Below are positions 50,412-59,761 of a DNA stretch of 64,000 bases, one piece after another. The stretch covers positions 124,001-188,000 of the forward strand of contig JADKEF010000006.1 in NCBI GenBank assembly GCA_016718135.1, written 5' to 3'. The notes below the pieces were generated by a model. That model searched no databases and was not told the DNA's origin. It worked only from the letters and a program-made list of their open reading frames with translations. The DNA comes from Acidobacteriota bacterium. Lineage in GTDB: Bacteria > Acidobacteriota > Blastocatellia > Pyrinomonadales > Pyrinomonadaceae. Numbering within the stretch: position 1 is the first letter of the stretch; every line of letters starts with the position of its first letter. The translations under genes were made by a program, and so were the position numbers.

Positions 50412-53411
50412 ATGGATCCCGAGAGACTAAAACTCGTCGAAGATATCTATCACGAGGCGGCTGACCTGCCACCCGAGGAGCTGTCGCGTTTTTTAGCGGA
50501 TCGATGCGGCGATGATGCCGCGCTTCGCGGCGAGGTCGAATCGCTGCTGTCGTTTGACTCAACGCCTGCCAATTTTATTGATGGTTCTGCCGGCTCATTC
50601 GCCGCCGAGATGTTTGCTGTTCCCGAGGATCAGATCGACCTGACCAGCCAATCTATCGGCCACTATCGCATCATCTCTAAGATCGGCATCGGCGGCATGG
50701 GCGTCGTTTATCTCGCTCAGGACACAAAGCTTGGCCGCAAGGTCGCGATAAAATTCCTGAACAAGGAATTCAGCAATGACGAGAGCAAGCTAAAACGGTT
50801 CGTACAAGAGGCGAAAGCCGCGTCAGCACAGAACCATCCAAATATCCTCACAGTCTTTGAGATCGGCGAGACCGAAGAAACCAGCTTCATCGTGACCGAA
50901 TGGATCGACGGCCGAACATGGCGTGAGCATCTCGACGAGACCGATTCTTCACGTCTAAAAGCGATCCTCGATACTGCCGTACAAGTTGCCGAAGGCCTCT
51001 CTGCTGCCCATCAAGCTGGCATTACTCATCGGGACATCAAACCCGAAAACATCATGGTCCGCAAGGACGGCTATGCCAAGATCCTGGATTTTGGACTCGC
51101 AAAGCTTGCGGAAGAACCTGGTTTCATAGGCTCGGGCTCGGAGGATAAGACGCGAACGGCGGTAAAGACGCGCTCGGGCATTATCATGGGCACCGTGTCG
51201 TACATGTCGCCCGAGCAGGCCCGCGGAAAACCGACCGACACCCGTACAGACATCTGGAGCCTTGGCGTCGTCATCTATGAAATGCTCACCGGCCAATTGC
51301 CATTTCGCGGCGAGACAATGAGCGACACGGTGGCTTCGATACTTACGGAAACACCACGGCCGCTCATAAATATCATCTCGAATGTTCCCGAGGGTTTGCA
51401 ACAGATCATTGATCGCTCGCTCGCCAAAAGCACTGAGGACCGGTACCAAACCGCCGGGGAATTGAGATCGGACCTTCTCTCGCTCCGCCGGGCTCTTGAG
51501 CGGAGCGGCGACATCGAACGCCCAACCACATTGCGCGAAGCCAACCATTTGTCCGGCGTCGCTGAACGGGGAAAGACGGCCACGGATCGAGCGTTTACAA
51601 ACGAAGAACGACAACAAACGTTAAGCATTGAGATAAGCAAAATCCGGAACCGATACCGCACCGGCACCATCGCAGCTATTGCGATCGTGCTCGTAAGTGG
51701 TTTGGGGTATTTGGGTTACCGGTATCTGGTTCCGGCACGTGCGATCGAGACGGCATTCAATAAGACTACCTTTGAGAAAATTCCGATCAACGGAAATGTT
51801 GAACTTACCGAGGTCTCACCCGATAAACGCTACCTCGCGTACGTTGAGCGTAAAAATACAAACGAAACGCGTCTCGTCCTCAGGCAAACCGAAACCGGTG
51901 CCGAAAAAGAGATCTTGCCGATGGGGGTTTCATACGTTCGCGACATTGAGTTTTCTCCTGACGGCAATTATTTCTATTATGCGTTCGAGTCAATGGCCTC
52001 CGGGGTCGTCGTTGATGTACTAAGAACCCCACTTCTTGGTGGCGAACCGGAGAAAGTGGTTGGGAATATACTTCGCGGCTTCTCTCTGTCCGGAGACGGC
52101 AAAAAGATCGCCTTTATCAGAAACGAAATCTCGCCTTTCGAGTCGCGGGTAGTTTCTCGCGATCTCCAGAGCGGTCAGGAAACGGTGTTAGCCTCGGCAA
52201 AAGACCGGGATTTCGAATCTCTTTCTTTTTCACCGGACGGATCAAAGATCGCGGTGCTAGCCTCGGACAATTACGGCGATGATCTGTACAAACTCAATTG
52301 GATCTCCGGCAACGGCGGCGAAATGCGAAAGGTCTCTGACACCGCCGTAAAACAGTCGGCAAGTCTTAGTTGGCTGAGCGACGGGTCTGGATTATTAGTT
52401 TCCGCACTCTTTCCCGATCAAAAGTACGGCCAGATCTATAAGGTCGCTTTTCCAGCAGGGCAGTTCACCCCTGTCACGTCGAGCACGAGTACTTTCTCGG
52501 GTGTATCTCTGGCGAAAGACGGGAGTTTTATAGTTGCGAGGCAGACGAATAAGACGAACGGAATATGGGAATTTGATCTTACAACTCGCGCTTCCCGGCA
52601 GATCGTACCCACTACAAAAAATGAGCTAAAAGTCGAAGATGTTACTACGGACGGTCGATTGCTAATTGCGAAGACAGACGACCGGGGCAAAAACGGCCTT
52701 TGGTTAATGAATCTCGACGGAAGTAATGAAAAACTCCTGACTTCGTTTTTCGCTGATAACTCCGGGCCACTATCTCAGGCGGCGATCACGAACGACCAGC
52801 GTTTTTGCTACTACGTGTCAGACAATGATGTTTGGAGAATAATGCTCGACGGAAGCGGGAAAGAGAATCTGACCAACACTCCCTCGATAGCAAAAGCTTT
52901 TGGCGGCGTTTCGCCTGACGGTAGCTATGTTTTGTTCGACAACGTAGATCCTTGGTCCATACAGAAACTCGACGTCTCAACTAAGGCGGTTACTCCGGTT
53001 CTGGAAATGGAAAATACTAGTCATGTTGTATTTGGGGTTGCCAGAAACACCGGTCTGATGGTTTACACATCGACCAACGAGAAGACCTCTGGTTCGCCAT
53101 TCTTCTTGACGCGATTCGATGGCGACAAGCTCGGTGAGCCCAGAAAGTTTGTAAGTGTCACCCGAAGTAAAGGATTTGTCTTTTCAAAGGACGGTAACAA
53201 AGTCTACTTCACGCCCTACAGCTCTAATCCAAAAGAGATCAACGACACCGAAATGGCAGAGACCGATCTCGCCACCGGAAAGACATCAAAGCTTACAAAT
53301 TTTAATATCGAAAAGATCCTCAATTACACCATCTCGCGTGACGGCACAAAGCTCTATCTGGTACGCGGCAACACCACGGATGAAGTTGTGATGATAAAAA
53401 ATGTGCAGTAA
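50412..53411 (+). CDS. Membrane Ser/Thr protein kinase with TolB/WD40-like propeller
   Basis: A 999-residue protein started at ATG 50412. The cytosolic Hanks-type kinase domain (about 84-365) has the glycine loop IGIGGMGVVY, the ATP lysine K114 (VAIKFL), HRDIKPENIM, DFGLAKL and the APE-equivalent GTVSYMSPEQARG. The N-terminal 80 residues have the usual acidobacterial helical segment (LVEDIYHEAADLPPEELSRFLADRC). One membrane helix is at about 417-437 (AIAIVLVSGLGYLGYRYL). The external part is a TolB-like propeller with repeated SPDG motifs. Co-transcribed with the sigma factor. It probably senses an envelope signal and phosphorylates cytosolic partners. Confidence 0.92.
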   Translation: MDPERLKLVEDIYHEAADLPPEELSRFLADRCGDDAALRGEVESLLSFDSTPANFIDGSAGSFAAEMFAVPEDQIDLTSQSIGHYRIISKIGIGGMGVVYLAQDTKLGRKVAIKFLNKEFSNDESKLKRFVQEAKAASAQNHPNILTVFEIGETEETSFIVTEWIDGRTWREHLDETDSSRLKAILDTAVQVAEGLSAAHQAGITHRDIKPENIMVRKDGYAKILDFGLAKLAEEPGFIGSGSEDKTRTAVKTRSGIIMGTVSYMSPEQARGKPTDTRTDIWSLGVVIYEMLTGQLPFRGETMSDTVASILTETPRPLINIISNVPEGLQQIIDRSLAKSTEDRYQTAGELRSDLLSLRRALERSGDIERPTTLREANHLSGVAERGKTATDRAFTNEERQQTLSIEISKIRNRYRTGTIAAIAIVLVSGLGYLGYRYLVPARAIETAFNKTTFEKIPINGNVELTEVSPDKRYLAYVERKNTNETRLVLRQTETGAEKEILPMGVSYVRDIEFSPDGNYFYYAFESMASGVVVDVLRTPLLGGEPEKVVGNILRGFSLSGDGKKIAFIRNEISPFESRVVSRDLQSGQETVLASAKDRDFESLSFSPDGSKIAVLASDNYGDDLYKLNWISGNGGEMRKVSDTAVKQSASLSWLSDGSGLLVSALFPDQKYGQIYKVAFPAGQFTPVTSSTSTFSGVSLAKDGSFIVARQTNKTNGIWEFDLTTRASRQIVPTTKNELKVEDVTTDGRLLIAKTDDRGKNGLWLMNLDGSNEKLLTSFFADNSGPLSQAAITNDQRFCYYVSDNDVWRIMLDGSGKENLTNTPSIAKAFGGVSPDGSYVLFDNVDPWSIQKLDVSTKAVTPVLEMENTSHVVFGVARNTGLMVYTSTNEKTSGSPFFLTRFDGDKLGEPRKFVSVTRSKGFVFSKDGNKVYFTPYSSNPKEINDTEMAETDLATGKTSKLTNFNIEKILNYTISRDGTKLYLVRGNTTDEVVMIKNVQ

Positions 53412-53488
53412 GGACGAATAAACTCCGATTCTTGCCTCAAAACCGCTTTCCGCATAAACTCGTTATGTACCTATAACGAGACCTTACG

Positions 53489-54856
53489 ATGAAAACCTAC
53501 GACGACATTCTGGGGCTGATCGGCAAGACGCCGCTGGTCCGCATCAACAACATCACCAAACAGCACAAGATCAAGGCCAAGGTCTATGCCAAGATGGAGA
53601 GCCTGAATCCGGGCTATTCCGTCAAGGACCGTATCGGCATATCGATGATCGACTGGGCTGAGCGTGAAGGCGTGCTTAAGAAAGGCGGCACGATCATTGA
53701 AGCGACGTCGGGTAATACCGGAATCGGGCTCGCTCTGGTTGCGGCAGTTCGCGGGTATAAATGTATCTTCGTGCTGACCGAAAAAGCTTCGACCGAGAAG
53801 GTACGATACCTGAAGGGTTTGGGTGCGGACATCGTTGTTTGCCCCGCGGCTGCAAAGCCCGGCACGCCCGACCACTACGTCGCCACTGCAAAACGCATCT
53901 CTGAGGAAACTCCGAATTCTTTCTATCCTGATCAATACAATCACCCCGAGAATCCGGCTGCGCATTACCGCACAACCGGCCCTGAGATCTGGGACGACAC
54001 CGATGGCAAGATCACGCATTTTGTCGCGAGCATCGGCACCGGCGGTACGATCAGCGGCACTGCTCGATATCTGAAAGAGATGAACCCGAACATCAAGGTC
54101 ATTGGTGGAGACCCATACGGTTCGATATTCAAGACCTACAAAGAGTCAGGTTTTATTCCAGAGGCGACGCCGTACCTCGTCGAAGGCATCGGGCAAAATC
54201 TGCCGGTCGGCAACGCAAATGTCAGCATTATCGACGAGATAATCAATATTACGGATCGCGATTCGTTCGATCTAGCGAGGCAGCTTGGCCGTCGCGAGGG
54301 CATTTTCTGTGGAGGATCGACCGGAACCATCTTTGCTGCCGCCCTGAAGGTCGCGGCGGAACTCGACGAGAATGGGCTCGTTGTATTCATAGTTTGCGAC
54401 ACAGGCGAGCACTATTTGAGCAAGTTCCATTCGGACGAATGGATGAAGGAGAAACTCTTGCTCGAGCCGCAACGTATCAACGCTGGCCTGATCGCGGAGA
54501 CCAAGGATGGCAGTTCACCGAAAGAGCTTATCTGCGTGTCACCGGACGACCTGCTGAGCGATGCCTTTGCCAAGATGACGGAGATGGGCGTGACGCAGTT
54601 GCCGGTGATAGAAGATCACCGCTCGGTTGGCAGTTTGAAAGAGAGCCGTGTGCTGACAAAGCTGCTTGGTGACCGCGAGCTGTTGAATTCGAAGGTCGGA
54701 GACGTAATGGATGCAAGCTTCCCGGTTGTCGATGTAGACACGAGCCTCAACGAGATCAAGGCGAAACTTCAAAAACATCCGGCCGTTCTGATCGAAGACT
54801 TCAAACGGATCACCGCGATCATCACGCGTTCGGACGTGCTTGATATTCTAAAATAG
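53489..54856 (+). CDS. Cystathionine beta-synthase with two CBS domains
   Basis: A 455-residue PLP enzyme that joins serine (or O-acetylserine) and homocysteine to cystathionine. The PLP lysine is K46 in PGYSVKDRIG. The phosphate-binding ATSGNTGIGLALVAA and GTGGTISGTARYLKE segments are intact, as is the C-terminal GGSTGT. A pair of CBS domains fills about 335-455 and probably regulates activity. This fits with the PLP lyase at 56849-58050, which could carry out the next step of transsulfuration. It is followed by a small membrane protein gene 13 bases later. Confidence 0.9.
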   Translation: MKTYDDILGLIGKTPLVRINNITKQHKIKAKVYAKMESLNPGYSVKDRIGISMIDWAEREGVLKKGGTIIEATSGNTGIGLALVAAVRGYKCIFVLTEKASTEKVRYLKGLGADIVVCPAAAKPGTPDHYVATAKRISEETPNSFYPDQYNHPENPAAHYRTTGPEIWDDTDGKITHFVASIGTGGTISGTARYLKEMNPNIKVIGGDPYGSIFKTYKESGFIPEATPYLVEGIGQNLPVGNANVSIIDEIINITDRDSFDLARQLGRREGIFCGGSTGTIFAAALKVAAELDENGLVVFIVCDTGEHYLSKFHSDEWMKEKLLLEPQRINAGLIAETKDGSSPKELICVSPDDLLSDAFAKMTEMGVTQLPVIEDHRSVGSLKESRVLTKLLGDRELLNSKVGDVMDASFPVVDVDTSLNEIKAKLQKHPAVLIEDFKRITAIITRSDVLDILK

Positions 54857-54869
54857 TCGGTAGTGTTTG

Positions 54870-55256
54870 ATGAGCGACGGAGCCAAAAAAGACCAGGCCG
54901 CTAACGGCGAATGGACGATGCCCGAACCGGTGTTTCGCTCGTCAGATGGCTACACGCCAAAGACCGCCATTCATTCCGTCCAAGACGAGATCCCGACCGA
55001 ACCCGGCTTTAGCGACGACGAGACGGAAGAAGACATCTCACTCCACGAAACTGTCGAGAGTACGACCGAAGACGATAAAGGCGGCCAAGCCGTCCGAGCC
55101 TCGACCAAAACCCGCATCCGCCACCCAAAGAAAAGATCCGGCTGCGCCAGAACCTTTGGACTCATAGCCGGAGCGATTGCTCTCTCGATCTTCGCGATAG
55201 TTGCTGCCGTGATCTATTTTCTCGTGTTTTATAAACCTGCTGACACATCGTTTTAG
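54870..55256 (+). CDS. Small C-tail membrane protein
   Basis: A 128-residue protein that I do not recognise. The first 90 residues are acidic and disordered in character (DDETEEDISLHETVESTTEDDKG). A basic stretch (TKTRIRHPKKRSGC) precedes one membrane helix (LIAGAIALSIFAIVAAVIYFLVFY, about 99-122) close to the C-terminus. It should be inserted with the tail out. It is 13 bases after the cystathionine beta-synthase gene. A long inverted repeat follows. Confidence 0.65.
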   Translation: MSDGAKKDQAANGEWTMPEPVFRSSDGYTPKTAIHSVQDEIPTEPGFSDDETEEDISLHETVESTTEDDKGGQAVRASTKTRIRHPKKRSGCARTFGLIAGAIALSIFAIVAAVIYFLVFYKPADTSF

Positions 55257-55262
55257 GATCGC

Positions 55263-55335
55263 TGCAGAAGCCGGCACGAAGTCAGGGCATCCACCGTACG
55301 AAGGCCGATGCCATTCCTTTGTGCCGGCTTCTGCA
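55263..55335. terminator. 15-bp perfect inverted repeat between convergent genes
   Basis: TGCAGAAGCCGGCAC at 55263-55277 is exactly inverted at 55321-55335. Within the 43-base loop, GGCATC and GATGCC form a second stem. There is no T run, so it may be a two-way terminator or a dispersed palindrome. It sits five bases before the fumC stop. Confidence 0.6.
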
Positions 55336-55340
55336 ACAGA

Positions 55341-56747
55341 TCACGGATGGGTCATATCTTCCGCGATGACTAGCTCATCGAACTTCTCTGCCGTTAATAG
55401 CTCAAGCTGCACTGCTGATTCTTTCAGAGAAATTCCCTTCTTATGTGCATTCTTCGCCAATTTGGCGGCGTTGTCATAACCAATGTGCTGATTGAGGGCG
55501 GTCACGAGCATTAGCGAATCGTTTAGATATTGGCTTATCTGTTCGCGGTTGAGTTCTATGCCATTGATGCAGTAATCGACAAAACCGTGGCAGGCGTCGT
55601 GGATGAGGCGGACGCTGTGGAGGAAATTGTGGATCATCACGGGCTTGAAGACGTTCAGCTCAAAATTGCCCTGCGAACCGGCAAAACCGATGGCCGCGTC
55701 GTTGCCCATGACCTGAACGGCAACCATCGTCATCGCCTCGGACTGAGTCGGGTTGACCTTGCCTGGCATGATCGACGAGCCGGGTTCGTTCTCGGGCAGC
55801 GATATCTCGCCGAGGCCGCAGCGCGGGCCGGAAGCGAGCCAGCGAACATCATTTGCGATCTTCATCAGGCTTGCTGCGAGAGTTTTCAGCGCACCTGAAG
55901 CGAATATTACCTCGTCGTGAGCAGACAAGGCTGCGAATTTATCGGGGTGCGATTTGAATGGAAGGCCGGTGAGTTCCGCGATCTTTGCGGCCGCTCTTTC
56001 GGCAAACTCTGGATGCGAATTCAGCCCTGTTCCGACCGCAGTTCCGCCGATCGCGAGATCCATCAGTCCCGGCAAGACCATGTTCATTCGCTCAACATCG
56101 CGATCGACAAGATTTGCCCAGCCGTTAAATTCTTGTGAGACGGTCACAGGAGTCGCGTCCTGTAGATGCGTACGACCGATCTTGACGACACCTTCAAATT
56201 CGCTCGCCTTTGCCTTGATCGCGTCGCTGACCTTTTGAACTTCTGGAATTAGAGCCGTCAAACGCTCTGCTGCTGCGATGTACATTGCCGTCGGAAACGT
56301 GTCGTTCGAGGACTGCGATTTATTGACATCGTCATTCGGATGAACCGGCGTTTTCGAGCCCATCTCTCCGCCGGCGATCTCGATCGCACGGTTTGAGATC
56401 ACCTCGTTGGCGTTCATATTCGTCTGCGTTCCCGAACCTGTCTGCCACACGCGCAGCGGAAAATGTGCGTCGAGTTTCCCTTCGATGACCTCGTCTGCGG
56501 CCTGAATGATGAGTGCGAGTTTATCGTCGGGCAATTTTCCAAGATCGTTATTCACGATCGCCGCGGCTTTTTTCAATATCCCAAGCGCCCGGATAACTTC
56601 GCGCGGCATGATATCGAAGCCGATATTAAAATGATGCAATGAACGCTGCGTCTGCGCTCCCCAATACTTGTCGCTCTCGACCGCGATCTCGCCCATCGAG
56701 TCGGTCTCGATACGTGTGGTCACTGCTTTTTCTGTTGCTTCTGACAT
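55341..56747 (-). CDS. fumC: Class II fumarate hydratase FumC
   Basis: A 468-residue iron-independent fumarase that interconverts fumarate and malate in the TCA cycle. Signatures are DKYWGAQTQRSLHHFNIG, SGTQTNMNANEVISNRA, GRTHLQDATPVTVSQEF and the family signature GSSIMPGKVNPTQSE with the catalytic serine loop. Full length. It lies 101 bases downstream of the PLP lyase on the same strand, so it could be transcribed from the sulfur operon or from its own promoter. Confidence 0.96.
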   Translation of the reverse strand: MSEATEKAVTTRIETDSMGEIAVESDKYWGAQTQRSLHHFNIGFDIMPREVIRALGILKKAAAIVNNDLGKLPDDKLALIIQAADEVIEGKLDAHFPLRVWQTGSGTQTNMNANEVISNRAIEIAGGEMGSKTPVHPNDDVNKSQSSNDTFPTAMYIAAAERLTALIPEVQKVSDAIKAKASEFEGVVKIGRTHLQDATPVTVSQEFNGWANLVDRDVERMNMVLPGLMDLAIGGTAVGTGLNSHPEFAERAAAKIAELTGLPFKSHPDKFAALSAHDEVIFASGALKTLAASLMKIANDVRWLASGPRCGLGEISLPENEPGSSIMPGKVNPTQSEAMTMVAVQVMGNDAAIGFAGSQGNFELNVFKPVMIHNFLHSVRLIHDACHGFVDYCINGIELNREQISQYLNDSLMLVTALNQHIGYDNAAKLAKNAHKKGISLKESAVQLELLTAEKFDELVIAEDMTHP

Positions 56748-56848
56748 AAGTTAAATGGCTCAGTAAAACTGTGATTTTACAACAGTTGCCGGCAAGCAAA
56801 AAGAAGTAAGGCCGCGAAACCTCAATTTGTGGTCTGATGGGACTGTCG

Positions 56849-58050
56849 TTAAATGACACCGATATCAGTGAGGCAGCGCTTTATCCGTTCGAACGACAGA
56901 TCGATATCGTTATCGAGCCCAACCGAGAACCGCACGAGGCCTTCGCTCAATCCCATTGCCTCTCTCTCATCGAGCGGGATCTCCGATGAGGTACTATGGC
57001 CCGGAGCACTGAAAAGCGTTTTGAAATAGCCGAGGCTGACTGCCAGATAGCCGACCTTTTCCTCCTGCATCCGGGTCATTAGCTGATTTGCATCCTTCAA
57101 TGTCCCGATATCGACCGCTAACATTCCGCCGTACCCGTAACCAGGATTCATCAGCCGCGTGAGCAGTTCGTGCTGCGGGTGATCGGGCAATCCGGGATAG
57201 TAGACGCGGAGCCCAAGCTCACGAAGTTTTTCCGCGAGGAACATTGCATTCTCGCTATGCTGCCGCATTCTCAAATGCAGTGAGTGCAAATTTTGAGAAT
57301 ACTTGCGGCTCTGGTGCTGTCAAGAACCGCACCGAGCAGCATCGATGCACCTGAATTGATATCCGTTAGTTTGTGAATGAACTCATCACTCGCGCAGACC
57401 GCTCCCGCGACGCAATCGCTTGTTCCGTTAATGTATTTTGTCAGGCTGTGAACAACAATGTCCGCACCGAGCCTGATCGGCGAAAGGATCATCGGGCTAA
57501 ATGTGTTGTCAACGACGAGCTTGATGCCACGGTCTTTGCACAGATCGGCAAGGGCAGGAATGTCCGCCACTTCGAGTAGCGGATTGCTCATGGACTCACA
57601 GTAGATCACTCGGGTCTTGTCGGTGATCAGCGAGCGAACCCTGTCCAGATCGGCGAGATCCGTAAAACGCGTAGTAATGCCAAATCGAGGAAGAAAATTC
57701 TTAAATAAGGCGTAGGTTCCACCATAGATAGTTCGCGACGAAATGATCTCGTCACCGCTGTCGCATAGCTGAACGATGGTCGACGAGATCGCCGCCATTC
57801 CGGATGCTTTTGCCTGTGCTGCCTCGCTGTCTTCCATTCGAGCCAGGGCGTCGGAGAGAAACTTATTCGTCGGGTTCCAATGCCGCGAATAAAGAAAACA
57901 ACCCTCGATCTCATGGTCGAAAAGCTCTTCCATCCGGTCGGGGGTCATGAAAGTGAATGTCGACGAATCGGTGATCGACGGATTTACGTCACCGAATTCG
58001 CCGAAAACCAAAAAGTCTTGAATAGCGTTGCTTGGATCGAATCTACTCAT
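56849..58050 (-). pseudogene. Cys/Met-metabolism PLP enzyme (cystathionine gamma-lyase/synthase type), apparent frameshift
   Basis: Frames 57271-58050 and 56849-57289 make one protein of about 400 residues if one A is added to the AAAA run at 57292-57295. The join then reads ASILKNLHSLHLRMRQHSEN. The PLP lysine is K205 in VVHSLTKYINGTSD, with SGMAAISSTIVQLCDSGD and VVDNTFSPM as family signatures. Such enzymes carry out gamma-elimination or replacement on cystathionine, homocysteine or methionine, releasing sulfide or thiols. The ATG at 58050 lies within the end of the TGA-containing small gene, with GAGG upstream. The homopolymer position favours an assembly error. Confidence 0.78.
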
Positions 58051-58192
58051 TTATATCCTCTTTTCTGTTGCGTCGAGACCCGACGTCACATGCCCCGCGA
58101 AGTCAGGTACTGTAACCGAGCCGCGGTAAAACGACGAGCTGCAAGAGAAGCCACAGCCCGAGAATTCCGACCAGTACTAGAAGTTCATACAT
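58043..58192 (-). CDS. Candidate small membrane selenoprotein A (in-frame TGA at codon 30)
   Basis: A 49-residue product if TGA at 58103-58105 is read as selenocysteine. Residues 4-22 form one membrane helix (LLVLVGILGLWLLLQLVVL), followed by PRLGYST, U30, and LRGACDVGSRRNRKEDINE before a TAG. AGGGAG stands eight bases before the ATG. The read-through end overlaps the next gene's start by eight bases, as in coupled operons; if TGA were the stop, a 52-base gap would remain. The paralogue at 61169-61354 has the same length to U30 and the same RGAC after it. U30 and C35 could form a selenenyl-sulfide redox pair. Family not recognised; selA supports the reading. Confidence 0.78.
58071..58085 (-). 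promoter_or_regulatory. SECIS-like hairpin after the TGA of gene A
   Basis: CGTCG (58085-58081) pairs with CGACG (58075-58071) around the loop GGTCT. A lower TGT/ACA stem follows after a small internal loop. There are 22 bases between the TGA and the loop, inside the known range for bacterial SECIS elements. The GGUCU loop is the one bound by SelB in E. coli fdhF (18 bases from its UGA). Confidence 0.72.
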
Positions 58193-58204
58193 CTCAATTA
58201 CTCC

Positions 58205-59089
58205 CTAAACAGGCCGCCCCTTGCCCCGTCCGCCGCCCATGCCGCCTTCGCTGCATCGAGTGAACGCCGGAAGATGATTTTCCCGCGACGCACTTTGAAG
58301 CCGCGTGAAGACCTCTTTAATGTCCGGCTCTTTAACAAATGCTAAGAACCTGTCATACAGTGCGATGTTTTCGTTCTCCGCTTTCACACCTACTCTGCAG
58401 GCCTCAGTCAGATCCGCAGGAACATCGATCTTGGCGGGATCATTTTCGTTCCTCGGAACCGCAACGCCGTATTTCGCAAACAACGGTAGTAGGAACGATT
58501 CGTGATTCTTCTCTGCCTCGATAATGTTAATAAATGGACGAGCACCCGGGAACCTGTTCAACACAGCCTGATATGTCGCCTGAGCTAGACGCTCATCAGC
58601 AAGCGCAGATAGCAGAGCTTCCTGCGTCCTCGGATCCAGCTTACCCGAACTGGAAGCCGGGATGTGCGGCGAACCAGTCTCGATCGGCAATCCCGCCGCC
58701 TTCCACGCGACCGTTCCGCCTGATACATTGACCAGACTCTTGAATCCCGCATCTTTCAGAATGCTCGCTGCCTGATTCGAGCGGTTTCCGGTCTCGCAGA
58801 TAATATAGACCGGCTCATTCTTTTCAAGCTTGTCGAAACTCGCAGCCAAAGTGTCTAGCGGAATATTTTCAGCCCTCGCGGCGTGGCCGGTAGCGTATTC
58901 CTCAGGCGTTCGGACATCGATGAACTGAGAATACGCTTTGGATACGGCTTGCTGCACCTCACGAGGCGAACCTTCCTTGATCTCGGCCGCAGCGTTTGGA
59001 ACACCCGCAACCGTATTCTTCGTAGATGCGCTCTGACATCCAACAAACATGACTACATGGATTGAAAGAACAACTAAATACTTCATCAT
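58205..59089 (-). CDS. Lipoprotein with rhodanese and DUF2202 ferritin-like domains
   Basis: A 294-residue exported protein. A lipobox-like N-terminus (VVMFVGC, C18) suggests a lipid anchor. The rhodanese domain (about 40-135) has the active cysteine C98 in CETGNRS, which carries a persulfide. The C-terminal DUF2202 domain (about 150-270) has the ferritin-like pattern ALADERLAQATY, IIEAEKNHESFLLPLF and KAENENIALYDRFL, a possible di-metal site. The tail GGMGGGRGKGRPV is glycine-rich. It sits 12 bases before candidate selenoprotein A. The fusion suggests periplasmic handling of sulfane sulfur together with a redox metal. Confidence 0.85.
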   Translation of the reverse strand: MMKYLVVLSIHVVMFVGCQSASTKNTVAGVPNAAAEIKEGSPREVQQAVSKAYSQFIDVRTPEEYATGHAARAENIPLDTLAASFDKLEKNEPVYIICETGNRSNQAASILKDAGFKSLVNVSGGTVAWKAAGLPIETGSPHIPASSSGKLDPRTQEALLSALADERLAQATYQAVLNRFPGARPFINIIEAEKNHESFLLPLFAKYGVAVPRNENDPAKIDVPADLTEACRVGVKAENENIALYDRFLAFVKEPDIKEVFTRLQSASRENHLPAFTRCSEGGMGGGRGKGRPV

Positions 59090-59118
59090 CTCTCCTTTTC
59101 TGAACCGGTGGTCTAAAT

Positions 59119-59745
59119 CTAGACCGATCTATTGATTTTCCGGCAATAGCAATATACAAACTCCTGAGAGGTCCCAAAAGGGGTTTGGTGAGACTCCCCG
59201 AGACTTTTGACCAGTTTGAAATCGCTCCCGAACTCGTCGTGCATCGAATCGGGGCTGTACCTGACGACGTCGAGCCCACTGCATTTCTGCGGCCCGTCCG
59301 GACCGAAAGACGCGACGACAATGTGTCCGCCAGGTTTAAGCGAGCTCATCACAAGTTCAACATATTTTCGTCGGTCTTCTTCACGGGTCAGAAAATGAAA
59401 TACCGCACGGTCGTGCCAGACGTCAAAATGATCCTTAGGAAGTTCGATCTCAGTAATGTCTCCAACGATCCATTCGATCTTGTCGGCTCGGCTCCCAAGC
59501 CTTCCACGGCTATTTTCGATGGCACCCGACGAAATATCCAACACGCTCACATCGACAAAGCCATTATCGAGTAGGTCATCTACCAAAGTCGAACTACCGC
59601 CACCGACATCAATGATCGCTGCATCCTTCTGAACTCCGGTATCCAAGATCATCTTCAAAGAAGTTTCCAGGTGCTCACGATACCAGCTTACCTGATCGTG
59701 AGCCTTGGTCTTGTATACGTTTTCCCAGTGCTCTTTCTGGTTCAT
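59119..59745 (-). CDS. Class I SAM-dependent methyltransferase
   Basis: A 208-residue methyltransferase started at ATG 59745, which has a strong AAGGAGG eight bases upstream; the longer frame runs into the kelch gene and is not used. Motif I is IIDVGGGSSTLVDDLL (about 44-59), followed by VSVLDIS, VGDITEIELP and DVWHDRAVFHFLT. The typical N-terminus is HWENVYKTKAHDQVSWYREHLETSL. The substrate is unknown. Its place in a sulfur operon with possible selenoproteins makes a thiol, sulfide or selenide acceptor attractive, but this is inference. Confidence 0.87.
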   Translation of the reverse strand: MNQKEHWENVYKTKAHDQVSWYREHLETSLKMILDTGVQKDAAIIDVGGGSSTLVDDLLDNGFVDVSVLDISSGAIENSRGRLGSRADKIEWIVGDITEIELPKDHFDVWHDRAVFHFLTREEDRRKYVELVMSSLKPGGHIVVASFGPDGPQKCSGLDVVRYSPDSMHDEFGSDFKLVKSLGESHQTPFGTSQEFVYCYCRKINRSV

Positions 59746-59761
59746 TTCTTTTGCCTCCTTC

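Noticed and set aside
57285..57300. Programmed -1 frameshifting in the PLP lyase
   Set aside because: The AAAA run is not a proper slippery heptamer in the zero frame, and no stimulatory structure was seen. A missing A is simpler.
58103..58192. A 29-residue peptide that ends at the TGA of gene A
   Set aside because: The paralogue keeps the same residues after its own TGA, the downstream frame closes at the next gene, and a SECIS-like hairpin is in place. A true stop would not explain these.
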